From Duganella fentianensis (GTDB taxonomy: Bacteria > Pseudomonadota > Gammaproteobacteria > Burkholderiales > Burkholderiaceae_D), in NCBI RefSeq assembly GCF_009857835.1, contig NZ_WWCL01000001.1:496001-560000 (forward strand): a DNA stretch of 64,000 bases, in the 5' to 3' direction. The first letter of the stretch is position 1; the number at the start of each line of letters is the position of its first letter. The translations under genes and the position numbers were made by a program. Under the pieces are notes generated by a model. The model had not been told where the DNA came from. It was given only the letters and a program-made list of their open reading frames with translations, and made no database searches. This document shows, in pieces, positions 43,077-52,119 of the stretch.

Positions 43077-44171
43077 ATGCCGCATTCCCTGTCCGAAACC
43101 GAATTAGCCGAACTGGCCGCCAGCATCAAGCGCTGGGGCACGGAGCTGGGCTTTGCCGAAGTACGCATCACCGATATTGATCTCAGCCATGCGGAAGCGG
43201 GCCTGCAAGCCTGGCTGGACGCCGGCTTTCACGGCGAAATGGACTATATGGCGGCGCATGGCATGAAGCGGGCCCGCCCGGCCGAGCTGGTGCCCGGCAC
43301 GGTGCGTGTGGTCAGTGCCCGCATGGACTATCTGCCCACCGATACGCCGCCCGACTGGCGCGAGCGCGAAGCACAGCGGCTGGCCGACCCGCAGGCCGCC
43401 GTGATCTCCGTGTATGCGCGCGGACGCGACTACCACAAGGTGCTGCGCGCCCGCCTGCAGCAGCTGGCCGACAAGGTCAAGGCGCAGATCGGCGAATTCG
43501 GCTACCGCGTGTTCACGGATTCGGCGCCCGTGATGGAACTGCCGCTGGCCGAGAAGGCAGGGCTGGGCTGGCGCGGCAAACATACGCTGCTGCTGTCGCG
43601 CACGGCCGGTTCCACCTTCTTTATGGGCGAGTTTCTGCTCGATCTGCCGCTGCCGGTGGACGCGCCCACTGGCGCCCACTGCGGCCAGTGCACGGCCTGC
43701 ATCGATGTCTGCCCCACGGGTGCCATTCTCGCGCCGGGCAAACTGGATGCGCGGCGTTGCATCTCCTACCTGACCATAGAACTGAAAAGCGCGATACCGG
43801 CCGAACTGCGGCCCCTGATCGGCAACCATATTTACGGCTGCGACGATTGCCAGACGGCCTGCCCGTGGAACAAGTTCGCCCACAAGGCGGTGCTGCCCGA
43901 TTTCGACGAGCGCCATGGCCTGGGCAGCGCCAGCCTGCTGGAACTGTTTGCCTGGACCGAGGAAGAGTTCAACCGCAAGATGGAAGGCAGCCCGATACGC
44001 CGCATCGGCCATGAACGCTGGCTGCGCAATATCGCGGTGGCACTGGGCAATGCGGCCAGCGCGGGCGCCCGCGGCGATGGCGCGATAGTGGCTGCACTGA
44101 CGGCGCGCTGCGACGGCGCTACGCCGCTGCTGCGCGAGCATCTGGAATGGGCGTTGGCCTGCCACCGCTGA
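43077..44171 (+). CDS. queG: Epoxyqueuosine reductase
   Basis: 364-residue cobalamin- and iron-sulfur-dependent enzyme making queuosine from epoxyqueuosine in tRNA. The N-terminal domain has GFAEVRITDIDL and YMAAHGMKRARPAELVPG; the catalytic region has YARGRDYHKVLR and GWRGKHTLLLS. Two 4Fe-4S clusters are formed by C202, C205, C208 (CGQCTACIDVCPTGA, with C212) and CDDCQTACPWNKF (C255, C258, C262). HEAT-like residues end the protein. It is divergent from tsaE. The motif set is complete, so it should be active. Confidence 0.95.
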   Translation: MPHSLSETELAELAASIKRWGTELGFAEVRITDIDLSHAEAGLQAWLDAGFHGEMDYMAAHGMKRARPAELVPGTVRVVSARMDYLPTDTPPDWREREAQRLADPQAAVISVYARGRDYHKVLRARLQQLADKVKAQIGEFGYRVFTDSAPVMELPLAEKAGLGWRGKHTLLLSRTAGSTFFMGEFLLDLPLPVDAPTGAHCGQCTACIDVCPTGAILAPGKLDARRCISYLTIELKSAIPAELRPLIGNHIYGCDDCQTACPWNKFAHKAVLPDFDERHGLGSASLLELFAWTEEEFNRKMEGSPIRRIGHERWLRNIAVALGNAASAGARGDGAIVAALTARCDGATPLLREHLEWALACHR

Positions 44172-44211
44172 ACTGCGCTACACTCGTATGATCGACTTAC
44201 AGAGGAAGATC

Positions 44212-45990
44212 ATGCACACTCCCCGCCGCTCCATCGTTTTTCTTGCCAGTGCCAGCGCCGCGCTGAGTTTCAGCGTGAGTCTGGCCGCGCAGGCTATCAG
44301 CTTTGACCAGTGGGCTGACAATCTGGCCAGCGTCAAGGTGCGCAACGATCCGGAGCAGGCCACGCTCAAGCAGTATTTCAACGGCAAGGAGCAGGATGGT
44401 CTGGACCGCAAGCTGACGCCGAATTCCATTGTGCAGCGGGCGCGCGATGTCGCCGCTGCCAAGAAGGCGCTGGCGCAGCTGGACAAGATGAATCTGCAAA
44501 GCCTGAGCGTGCAGCAGCGCGCCAGTGCTGCCACCATACGCTGGAATCTGCAGAACCAGATCGACAGCTACCCTTACGCCGACTACAACTTCGTCTTCAA
44601 CCAGTTCGGCGGCCTGCATGTGCAGCTGGTGAACTTCCTCAGCCAGGCCCACCCTATCCGCAACCAGCGCGATGTGGACAACTATCTGGTACGCTTGCAG
44701 GCCGTGGCCGGCAAAATCGACACGGGCATCCTGCAGGCGCGCGGGCTCGGTGCGCGCGGCATCCTGATGCCGACCTTTCTGACCCAATCCGCCATCGGCC
44801 AGCTCGATCGCTTCCTTGAAGGCGGTGCCGAAAGCAATGTGCTGGTGGTATCGCTCAAGCAGCGCATGGCGAATGTAAAGGAGCTCACCCCGGAAGCCCA
44901 GCAGCAGGCCGCCGCCAGCGCGGAAGCCATCGTGCGCCAGTCCGTCATGCCATCCTACCAGCGCGTGCGCACGCTGCTGCAGGAGCAGCTGCCGCAGACC
45001 AGCAACGATGCGGGGCTGTGGCGTTTACCCAATGGCGACAAGGCCTACGCCTTGCTGCTCAGGCAGATGACCTCGAGCAGTTACACGCCCGAGCAGGTAC
45101 ACCAGATCGGCCTGCGCGAAGTGGCGCGCATCGAGAAAGAGATGGATGGTCTGCTGGTTTCGCAGGGCTATACGGAAGGCAGCATCAAGGAGCGCATGGC
45201 CAAGCTGGAAAAGGATGTGCAGCCGAAAGAGGCCGATCCCCGTCCGGCCTTGCTGGCGCGCTATGAAGAAGTGCTGCGCGACGCCGAGCAGCGCTCGCGC
45301 GAGCTGTTCGACATCACGCCGAAAGCGCCGGTGGTGGTGAAGCGCGAACCGCCGTTCACGGAAAAGACCGCCGCTGCCCATTACACGGGGCCGGCCAATG
45401 ACGGCACCCGTCCCGGCATCTTCTGGGCACCCATGCCGGGGCCGGTGTTCCGCATCGTCGGCCTGCGTACCCTGACGTATCACGAGGGTGTGCCGGGCCA
45501 CCACTTCCAGATCGCGCTGCAGCAGGAAAACAGCAAGCAGCCGCGCTACCGGCGTGACCGCGTATTCCCCGTCGGTTCGGCTTATGGCGAAGGCTGGGCC
45601 CTGTATGCAGAGCAGCTGGCGGTGGAAAACCACTGGTATGACGGTGATGTGGTGGGCCACCTGGGCCAGCTCGATGCAGAGCTGTTCCGCGCGCGCCGGC
45701 TGGTGGTGGATACCGGCCTGCATGCGATGAAATGGACCCGTCAGCAAGGCATAGACTACGGCATACCGGCAGTGGAAGTGGAGCGCTATGTGGCCATGCC
45801 GGGCCAGGCCTGCGCCTACAAGATAGGCATGCTGCGCATACTGGAACTGCGCGCCCGCGCCCAGCATGCGCTGGGCGAGCGCTTCTCGCTGAAAGCCTTC
45901 CACAACACCGTGCTGGAAACGGGCAATGTGCCGCTACCTGTGCTGGAGCAGGTAGTCGATGAATGGATAGCGGCGCAGAAGAAGAGCTAG
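44212..45990 (+). CDS. DUF885 family secreted protein, putative zinc metallopeptidase
   Basis: 592-residue exported protein with signal peptide (SIVFLASASAALSFSVSLAA). DUF885 has an all-helical peptidase-like fold; here the zinc-motif-like YHEGVPGHHFQIALQQE lies near residue 425, with a later GEGWALYAEQLA supplying the probable third ligand. The ending (AYKIGMLRILELRARA) is typical. The ATG at 44212 follows GAGGAAG and begins a basic signal peptide; an ATG at 44188 would add 8 residues without a better site. Peptide substrates are unknown. It is convergent with the response-regulator gene at 46012. Confidence 0.88.
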   Translation: MHTPRRSIVFLASASAALSFSVSLAAQAISFDQWADNLASVKVRNDPEQATLKQYFNGKEQDGLDRKLTPNSIVQRARDVAAAKKALAQLDKMNLQSLSVQQRASAATIRWNLQNQIDSYPYADYNFVFNQFGGLHVQLVNFLSQAHPIRNQRDVDNYLVRLQAVAGKIDTGILQARGLGARGILMPTFLTQSAIGQLDRFLEGGAESNVLVVSLKQRMANVKELTPEAQQQAAASAEAIVRQSVMPSYQRVRTLLQEQLPQTSNDAGLWRLPNGDKAYALLLRQMTSSSYTPEQVHQIGLREVARIEKEMDGLLVSQGYTEGSIKERMAKLEKDVQPKEADPRPALLARYEEVLRDAEQRSRELFDITPKAPVVVKREPPFTEKTAAAHYTGPANDGTRPGIFWAPMPGPVFRIVGLRTLTYHEGVPGHHFQIALQQENSKQPRYRRDRVFPVGSAYGEGWALYAEQLAVENHWYDGDVVGHLGQLDAELFRARRLVVDTGLHAMKWTRQQGIDYGIPAVEVERYVAMPGQACAYKIGMLRILELRARAQHALGERFSLKAFHNTVLETGNVPLPVLEQVVDEWIAAQKKS

Positions 45991-46011
45991 GGCGTAGAAG
46001 AAAAGCTAGAT

Positions 46012-46599
46012 CTATTTCAGCAGGCCGGCCAGTTCGACCGCCGTTTTCACCTGCATCTTGTCGAAGATATGCGCACGGTGTACTTCCACCGTGCGCATGC
46101 TGATGCCCAGTTCATCGGCCACCACCTTGTTCATCTTCCCCGCCAGTATCAGGTCCAGCACTTCCCGTTCGCGTGCCGACAGGGTGGCGAGGCGGGCGTG
46201 TACCTGCGCCATTTCGCCGGCCTTGCGCGAACCGGCCAGCCCTTCCTGCACGCGGTCCATCAGCTGGTTGTCATTGAACGGTTTCTCGAAGAAGTCGAAC
46301 GCGCCGCGCTTGAGCGCATCGACTGCCATCGGCACATCGCCGTGGCCGGTGAGGAAGATCACCGGCATGCGCTGCGTCAGCCCGCGAGTCGAGAGCTGGT
46401 CGAAGGCGGCGATGCCGTTCATGTCCGGCATACGCACGTCGAGCAGCACGCAATCGCCTTCCGGATCGAACTGGCCGCTATCGGCATGGCGTAGCAGCTG
46501 CAGCGCCGAAGCATAGCTGCGCGAACTGATGCCGCGCGAGGTGGCCAGCCAGGTCAGTGCGTCACGCACCACTTCTTCATCATCAACGATATGCAGCAT
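46012..46599 (-). CDS. FixJ-family response regulator, probable partner of the DctB-like sensor
   Basis: 195-residue regulator with receiver domain (acidic pair at 6-7, phospho-Asp54 in LLDVRMPDMNG, Thr in FLTGHGD, Lys in FEKPFND) and a C-terminal LuxR helix-turn-helix (LSAREREVLDLILAGKMNKV). It follows the sensor kinase gene with 3 bases between, so they are cotranscribed. In rhizobial and enteric C4-dicarboxylate systems the partner is an NtrC-type DctD; here a FixJ/TodR-like output is used, so sigma-54 is not expected. It likely controls the adjacent TRAP transporter. Confidence 0.92.
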   Translation of the reverse strand: MLHIVDDEEVVRDALTWLATSRGISSRSYASALQLLRHADSGQFDPEGDCVLLDVRMPDMNGIAAFDQLSTRGLTQRMPVIFLTGHGDVPMAVDALKRGAFDFFEKPFNDNQLMDRVQEGLAGSRKAGEMAQVHARLATLSAREREVLDLILAGKMNKVVADELGISMRTVEVHRAHIFDKMQVKTAVELAGLLK

Positions 46600-46602
46600 G
46601 CT

Positions 46603-48642
46603 TCAGGTCTCCGTTTCCGTGTTCTCTGCCAGTGCCGGCAGCACGAAGGTAAATATGGTGCCCCCTTGCGGGTTGGCGCTATGTGTCAGTGTGCCGCCGT
46701 GGAATTCTATCGCGGTCCGGCAGATGTTGAGTCCCATGCCCATGCCTTCGGCCTTGGTCGAGAAGAAGGGCGAGAACAGGCGCTGCGCCACGTCTTCCGG
46801 TATGCCGTGGCCCTGATCGATCACGGCCACGCTGACCTGCGCCGTCTCGGGCAGGTAGCTGGCCTGCACTTTCAGCAGGCGGCGCTGGGGCGGTATGTGC
46901 TGCATGGCTTCGATGCCGTTGCGGGTCAGGTTGAGCAGCACCTGTTCTATCATCACGCGGTCGGCCAGCACAGGCGGCAGCTGGTCGGGAATGCTGGTCT
47001 TGAACGATACAAAAGCCTGGCGCGCCTGCAGTTCGATCAGCGTGCGTATGCCTTCCAGTAGCGGGCCGATGGCGATCTGCTGGCGCTGCGGTTCGCTCTT
47101 CTTCACGAACTCGTGCACGCTGCGGATGATCTGTCCGGCCCGCTGCGCCTGGGTGCTGGCCTGTTCCAGCGCCGGTATCAGCGCTGTTGCCTGAACCGGC
47201 GCATGCTGGCTGTCGGCGCGTTTGAGGATATTCAGCGCGCCCGTGGTGTAGCTGGAAATTGCGGCCAGCGGCTGGTTCAGTTCATGCGCCAGCATGGACG
47301 CCATTTCGCCCATGGTGGCGAGGCGGGCGCTGGACTGCAGTTTTTCCTGTTGCTGGCGGTTGAGGTCTTCCACCCGCTTGCGGTCGGAGATGTCGAGGAT
47401 GGAGCCCATCCATCCGGTCTGCTTGCCATTGTTATCGACCAGCGGTGCTTCGAAAATCAGTACGGGCACGCGTTCGCCATTGGGCCGCTGGAAATAGGTT
47501 TCGAACTGGGGCGTGACTTTACCGGCCAGCACGGAAGCGAAGCGGGTCTGGTATTCGGCCATGGCTTCCGGCGCCCAGTAGGGCATGGGCGGCAGCTTGC
47601 CGATGATTTCTTCGGCCGGGTAGCCGACGATCTGGCAGAAGGCCGGATTGACGTAGGTGATGCGGCCTTCCAGATCGCGTGCGCGCAGGCCCGTCACCAG
47701 CGAGTTCTCCATCGCCGTGCGGAACAACATCTGCTGGCGCAGCGCGCCTTCGGCCGCCAGCCGGCGCGAGATGTGGCCCCACAGGGCCAGCAAGCTCCAT
47801 AACAGTCCCAGTGACAGCACGATGACGGAACCGACCAGCAGATTCGGCAGCAGCTTGGGTTCGCTCTTCACGCTGTCCGTCACCAGCGTGAGGTTGGCGC
47901 CGGGCAGATCGAGCGCGCGCTTGTGGGTGTAGACGCCGTGGCCGGGACCGGCGGCCGCGCGGCGTGCCAGCACGCGGTCGTCGCGGTCGATCAGCGAGAC
48001 CTGATTATCCTGCGCGAACCACCATGGCACCATTTCGTCCAGCAGCACGCTGGTCTGGTAGGTGGCCACCAGATCACCGAGATACTCGTCGCCGCGGAAC
48101 AGCGGGATGTGGTAGTCCATCAGCACGGCGGCCGGTGCCGCGCTCTGGTTGCCGCTCTGGACTTCGGGCTGGGTGTACATGGGCTTGCGCGTCTTGCGCA
48201 CCAGTTCCATGGTGGCTTCGGAAGCCTGGGTCAGGCGCACGGGCAGGGGGATGGCGTCGCTGCTGGCGTGCAGGCTGCCATCGGGCCGCAGCCACACCAC
48301 ACGTAAAAATTCGTGACCATTTTTCAGCAGGCGGGTCAGGCGGGCTTTGAGCTGCTCGTCCGACAGGTGGACAGCGCCGATTTCATAGGCCAGTGCGCGC
48401 AGCGATTCTTCGTCGCGTCCCAGCTGGAAGCGTATGGTCTGCTCGACCCACAGCGTATCGGCGATCAGCTGTTCCTGCCGCTCCGTGCTTTCCATCTGGC
48501 GCGCCTGCCATGGCAACCAGATCAATATTGCCAGAAAAAACAGTACCAGTACGATGGGCAGCAGCCAGCGCAGCGCGCTGCTGGACAGGCCACGCCGGAG
48601 GCCGCGCCGGCGCGCGGTAGGGGAGCTGTTAGATTCGGTCAT
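46603..48642 (-). CDS. DctB/FixL-like membrane sensor histidine kinase
   Basis: 679-residue kinase. Residues 25-45 are a membrane helix, followed by a periplasmic double-PAS-like sensor (about 50-270), a second helix (about 275-300), a cytoplasmic PAS domain (about 320-430), then HisKA with His453 in MLAHELNQPLAAISSY and HATPase with N-box NLTRNGIEAM, G1 DQGHGIPEDV, F-box FSPFFSTKAEG and G2 GMGLNICR. The HELNQPL motif is typical of FixL/DctB. It is divergent from the binding-protein gene dctP, across 128 bases, and cotranscribed with the FixJ-type regulator, which strongly suggests it senses a C4-dicarboxylate or similar organic acid. Confidence 0.92.
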   Translation of the reverse strand: MTESNSSPTARRRGLRRGLSSSALRWLLPIVLVLFFLAILIWLPWQARQMESTERQEQLIADTLWVEQTIRFQLGRDEESLRALAYEIGAVHLSDEQLKARLTRLLKNGHEFLRVVWLRPDGSLHASSDAIPLPVRLTQASEATMELVRKTRKPMYTQPEVQSGNQSAAPAAVLMDYHIPLFRGDEYLGDLVATYQTSVLLDEMVPWWFAQDNQVSLIDRDDRVLARRAAAGPGHGVYTHKRALDLPGANLTLVTDSVKSEPKLLPNLLVGSVIVLSLGLLWSLLALWGHISRRLAAEGALRQQMLFRTAMENSLVTGLRARDLEGRITYVNPAFCQIVGYPAEEIIGKLPPMPYWAPEAMAEYQTRFASVLAGKVTPQFETYFQRPNGERVPVLIFEAPLVDNNGKQTGWMGSILDISDRKRVEDLNRQQQEKLQSSARLATMGEMASMLAHELNQPLAAISSYTTGALNILKRADSQHAPVQATALIPALEQASTQAQRAGQIIRSVHEFVKKSEPQRQQIAIGPLLEGIRTLIELQARQAFVSFKTSIPDQLPPVLADRVMIEQVLLNLTRNGIEAMQHIPPQRRLLKVQASYLPETAQVSVAVIDQGHGIPEDVAQRLFSPFFSTKAEGMGMGLNICRTAIEFHGGTLTHSANPQGGTIFTFVLPALAENTETET

Positions 48643-48679
48643 GGGCGTTCAGGGTATCGCCTTGCACGCTGCTCGCCAT

Positions 48680-48693
48680 TGTGGTTTTCCACA
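48680..48693. promoter_or_regulatory. Palindrome between sensor kinase and dctP
   Basis: TGTGG-TTTT-CCACA is a perfect 5-4-5 dyad in the divergent spacer, 78-91 bases upstream of the dctP start. It is a plausible binding site for the FixJ-type regulator, but no consensus is known for it. Confidence 0.4.
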
Positions 48694-48770
48694 GTTGCAG
48701 GGCTTGTCACGGTTGGTGAGAATCGATCACACTACAACAATACCGCATTTTCCTTCCTTCTGGAGACTCC

Positions 48771-49757
48771 ATGAAACTCAATGCCATGCTTCTGGTTCTG
48801 GGCGCCGCCCTGAGCATCAACGCCTACGCCCAGGCGCCTATCGTGATCAAATTCAGCCACGTGGTGGCAACCGATACGCCGAAAGGCCAGGCAGCAGAAC
48901 GCTTCAAGCAACTGGCCGAAAAAGCCACCAATGGCCGCGTCAAGGTCGAGGTGTATCCGAACAGCCAGCTGTATAAAGACAAGGAAGAACTGGAGGCGCT
49001 GCAGCTGGGCGCCGTGCAGATGCTGGCGCCATCGCTGGCCAAATTCGGTCCGCTGGGCGTGAAGGAATTCGAAGCCTTCGATCTGCCATACATCTTCCCA
49101 TCCAAGACGGCGCTGTACAACGTGACGGAAGGCGAAATCGGCAAAGGCCTGCTGAAGAAGCTGGAGCCGAAAGGCATTACCGGTCTGGCCTTCTGGGATA
49201 ACGGCTTCAAGGTGATGTCGGCGAATAAGCCGCTGCATTCGGTAGCGGACTTCAAGGGCCAGAAGATGCGTATCCAGTCGTCCAAAGTGCTGGACGCGCA
49301 GATGCGCGCACTGGGCGCCAACCCGCAGGTGCTGGCGTTCTCGGAAGTGTATCAGGCGCTGCAGACGGGCGTGGTAGATGGTACCGAGAATCCGCCGTCG
49401 AATATGTACACCCAGAAGATGCACGAAGTGCAGAAGCATGTAACCGTGTCCAACCACGGCTATCTGGGCTATGCCGTGATCGTCAACAAGAAGTTCTGGG
49501 ATGGTCTGCCAGCCGATATCCGCGCCGCGCTGGATAAGGCCATGAAGGACGCCACCACCTTCGAGAAAGCCATCGCCCAGCGCGACAACGATATGGCGCT
49601 GGACGCCATCAAGAAGGCCGGCAAGACGGAAATCTACACGCTCAGCGTGAAAGAGCAGGCCGAATGGCGTAAAGCCCTGCTGCCGGTGCAGAAGGATATG
49701 GAAGGCCGTATCGGCAAGGACTTGATCTCGGCGATTAACAAGGAAGCCGCCAAGTAA
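48771..49757 (+). CDS. dctP: TRAP transporter C4-dicarboxylate-type binding protein DctP
   Basis: 328-residue periplasmic binding protein with a Sec signal peptide (cleavage near AYAQA). DctP-family blocks are IKFSHVVATDTPKGQAA, PNSQLYKDKEELEALQLGAV, KGQKMRIQSSKVLDAQMRAL (conserved Arg that contacts the carboxylate) and VVDGTENPPSNMYTQK. It binds C4-dicarboxylates or related acids and delivers them to DctQ-DctM. The ATG at 48771 follows CTGGAG. Unlike the usual dctPQM order, its membrane partners are encoded on the opposite strand and converge on it, separated by a bidirectional terminator. Confidence 0.95.
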   Translation: MKLNAMLLVLGAALSINAYAQAPIVIKFSHVVATDTPKGQAAERFKQLAEKATNGRVKVEVYPNSQLYKDKEELEALQLGAVQMLAPSLAKFGPLGVKEFEAFDLPYIFPSKTALYNVTEGEIGKGLLKKLEPKGITGLAFWDNGFKVMSANKPLHSVADFKGQKMRIQSSKVLDAQMRALGANPQVLAFSEVYQALQTGVVDGTENPPSNMYTQKMHEVQKHVTVSNHGYLGYAVIVNKKFWDGLPADIRAALDKAMKDATTFEKAIAQRDNDMALDAIKKAGKTEIYTLSVKEQAEWRKALLPVQKDMEGRIGKDLISAINKEAAK

Positions 49758-49797
49758 GCATAAGTGGAATACGGCGGATCTCGCGGTCCGCCATAAT

Positions 49798-49840
49798 AAA
49801 AAACCCCGTGTGGCTGTCAGGCCACACGGGGTTTTGTTTT
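49798..49840. terminator. Bidirectional Rho-independent terminator between dctP and dctM
   Basis: CCCCGTGTGGC and GCCACACGGGG form an 11-bp stem with loop TGTCAG; A runs precede it and TTTTGTTTT follows, so it has a T tract on both strands. It separates the convergent transcripts. A second hairpin (GGCGGA...TCCGCC, 49773-49792) lies just before it. Confidence 0.9.
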
Positions 49841-49852
49841 AGGCCGCAGCCC

Positions 49853-51244
49853 TTACATCAGGCCCATGGCTTTCGGCAGCCACAGCGACAAGCCCGGCCA
49901 GTAGGTGACGATGACGAGGAACACCAGCATGGTGAGCAGCCACGGCATGACGGCCACGGTCAGCTCGGAGATGCTCATCTTGGAGATGCCGCTGGCCACA
50001 TACAGGTTCAGGCCCACGGGCGGGTGGCACAGGCCCACTTCCATATTGGCGTCGATCATGATGCCGAAATGGACGGCGTCGATGCCCAGACGGATGGCGG
50101 CAGGGTGCAAGATCGGTGCCATCACCAGAATGATGGACGAAGGTTCCATCACGTTACCGGCCAGCAGCAGCAATATATTGGTGAAGAACAGGAAGCCGGC
50201 CTGACCCAGATCCTTGGCGAGGATCCAGTCTGCCATCGCCTGCGGAATATTTTCGTGCGCCATCAGGAAGGAGAACAGCACGGCGTTGGTGATGATGTAC
50301 AGCAGCATGGCGCTCAGGCTGGCCGACTTCTTCAGCACTTCCGGGGTTTTCTTCAGCGGCATGTCCTTGTAGACGAACACGGAAATGATGAAGGCATACA
50401 CGGCGCTCATGGCGGCCGCTTCGGTCGGGGTGAAGATACCCTTGGTGATACCGCCGATGATGATTACCACCAGCATCAGGCCCCACACGCTTTCCTTGAA
50501 GGCTTTCAGGCGATCGCCCCAGCTGGCTTTGCGCATGCGCGGATAGCCGTTCTTCTTGGCCAGCACCCAGGTAGTGGTGCACAGCATCACCGTCAGCAGG
50601 ATGCCGGGGAACAGACCGGCCAGGAACAGCGCACCGATCGAAGTGTTGGTGGAAATCGCGTAGATCACTTTCGGAATCGACGGCAGCATCAGGATGCCCA
50701 GCGAACCGGCCGTGATGATGACGCCGGCGCCGAAGCGTTTCGGATAACCCTGCTTGACCATGGCCGGCAGGATGATGGAGCCGATCGCCACCACCGTGGC
50801 TACCGAGGAGCCGCACACCAGCGCGAACATGGCGCAGGCAATAATCCCTGCCAGCGCCAGACCGCCATGCCAGTGGCCGATCAGGCTGGTGGCAAACTTG
50901 ATCATGCGTTTGGCCACGCCGCCGTGGGTGAGGAAGTTACCGGCCAGAATAAACAGCGGGATGGCCATGATTTCGAACTTCTCGATGCCGCTGAACAGTT
51001 TCAGCGCCACAGCTTCCACCGGAACGTGGGTCAGCAGATACATAAACATCAGCACCGTCAGGCCGAGTGCGATGGAGACGGGGATGCCGGTCAGCATCAG
51101 CGCCAGCAGCAGGGCGAACACGATGCCGACCTTGCCGCCGATGAAGCACAGGGCCAGCAGGATGGCGCCTATGCCCAGCAGCCATGCAGCGGCGCGCTGC
51201 TTGCTCATCTGGGCGACGGCGGTGAGAGCGTTAGCGTGGCTCAT
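49853..51244 (-). CDS. dctM: TRAP transporter large permease DctM
   Basis: 463-residue inner-membrane protein with about 12-13 helices, the ion-coupled transport subunit. DctM motifs are VALLLALMLTGIPVSIALGL, AIPLFILAGNFL, CGSSVATVVAIGSIILPAM, AGSLGILMLPSIP and the C-terminal GIDAVHFGIMIDANMEVGLC followed by HPPVGLNLYV. The Ser/Thr-rich segment GSLGIL...SIPKV would bind Na+. It is cotranscribed with dctQ, overlapping it by 4 bases. Length is normal. The partner binding protein is at 48771 on the other strand. Confidence 0.95.
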   Translation of the reverse strand: MSHANALTAVAQMSKQRAAAWLLGIGAILLALCFIGGKVGIVFALLLALMLTGIPVSIALGLTVLMFMYLLTHVPVEAVALKLFSGIEKFEIMAIPLFILAGNFLTHGGVAKRMIKFATSLIGHWHGGLALAGIIACAMFALVCGSSVATVVAIGSIILPAMVKQGYPKRFGAGVIITAGSLGILMLPSIPKVIYAISTNTSIGALFLAGLFPGILLTVMLCTTTWVLAKKNGYPRMRKASWGDRLKAFKESVWGLMLVVIIIGGITKGIFTPTEAAAMSAVYAFIISVFVYKDMPLKKTPEVLKKSASLSAMLLYIITNAVLFSFLMAHENIPQAMADWILAKDLGQAGFLFFTNILLLLAGNVMEPSSIILVMAPILHPAAIRLGIDAVHFGIMIDANMEVGLCHPPVGLNLYVASGISKMSISELTVAVMPWLLTMLVFLVIVTYWPGLSLWLPKAMGLM

Positions 51245-51888
51245 TGCGCACCTCCGTGGGCTGGTTTGGCGACGGCAAACATTTCGTCATCGCTGTCGTC
51301 TTCCAGACCGTCTACCTGCGATTCGTCCTGATGCGGCATTTCACCCGTGCGCCAGAAGGCGATGGTGACCTGGATGAAGCGCAAGCACATCAGATAGGAA
51401 CCCATGGGCACGACGGAATACACGAACCAGGTCGGCCATTCCAGATCGGGCGTGGTGGGGCCTTCCGTGAGCGCACTTATATCAAGACCAAGCTTGTTGT
51501 AGATGGCGTAGTGCATGCCGTTTTCCCACACAAAGGTCAGGCCCAGGGTGCCGATGATGCCGGTGAACAGCATGCCGCAAGCCAGCGCCACATAGGTGGC
51601 ACGGTTGCGCCATTCGGTCGGCAGACGGCTGACCAGCACGTCCACGCCCACGTGCACGCCCATGCGCACGCCATAGGCGGCGCCGAATTTGGCCATCCAC
51701 ACGAACATGATGATGGCCAGTTCCTGGGCCCATTCGAAGTGCAGGCCTAAGAGAAAGTCCTGTACGCCCGGTATGGCCAGGCCGGTGCCATAGCGGTGCG
51801 CAACGGAAAGGAAGATAATGAATGTAGCCCCACCCATGAGGAAGGTGATCATCCATTCCTCGAGGTGGTCGAGTAGTTTGCTTAGCAT
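51241..51888 (-). CDS. dctQ: TRAP transporter small permease DctQ
   Basis: 215-residue membrane protein with four helices, longer than the usual 160-190 because of an acidic C-terminal tail (QDESQ...LEDDSDDEM...). DctQ features are the N-terminal amphipathic LLDHLEEWMITFLMGGATFI, then WAQELAIIMFVWMAKFGAAY and VRMGVHVGVDVLV. It starts 600 bases from the next gene, so the promoter of dctQM lies in the large non-coding region beyond 51889. It overlaps dctM by 4 bases (ATGA-type). Confidence 0.93.
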   Translation of the reverse strand: MLSKLLDHLEEWMITFLMGGATFIIFLSVAHRYGTGLAIPGVQDFLLGLHFEWAQELAIIMFVWMAKFGAAYGVRMGVHVGVDVLVSRLPTEWRNRATYVALACGMLFTGIIGTLGLTFVWENGMHYAIYNKLGLDISALTEGPTTPDLEWPTWFVYSVVPMGSYLMCLRFIQVTIAFWRTGEMPHQDESQVDGLEDDSDDEMFAVAKPAHGGAQ

Positions 51889-52119
51889 GATATGTCTCGA
51901 CTTTTATGTTGATTCCGGGAAATCCGGTGCTCTTGTAGGCTCAAAATAAATGGCTGCGCCCGGGCTGGCAATGAGGGGAACTACTAGGTCGGCAGAGTGA
52001 AAAACTGCTTACCACAACTTTCGGAATCCGCGTAAAAATTGGTTCAGACTTGAAGTATGGCTGTACGACCGTGCTTAAAATAGTTGGTCAAAAACGAAAG
52101 CCTTACGTTATGATGGCGT
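51889..52119. other. Non-coding leader and promoter region of dctQM
   Basis: No open reading frame with coding character was found here. The stretch is AT-richer than its surroundings, and on the minus strand it should hold the dctQ promoter. I could not fix a -35/-10 pair with confidence. The plus-strand promoter of the small-RNA candidate begins inside its right end. Confidence 0.5.
52084..52114 (+). promoter_or_regulatory. Putative promoter of the small-RNA candidate
   Basis: TTGGTC is followed, 19 bases later, by TATGAT (or 18 bases later by TTATGA). The spacer is a little long, but the -10 is good and a start near 52120 fits the terminator at 52331-52358. Confidence 0.45.

Noticed and set aside
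48643..48770. Sigma-54 promoter upstream of dctP
   Set aside because: A TGG...TTGCA pair is visible but GG and GC are 12 bases apart, not 10, and the regulator is FixJ-type rather than NtrC-type.
49808..51331. 507-codon plus-strand frame opposite dctM
   Set aside because: It is full of His/Gln, has no motif and lies antisense to a clear DctM permease.
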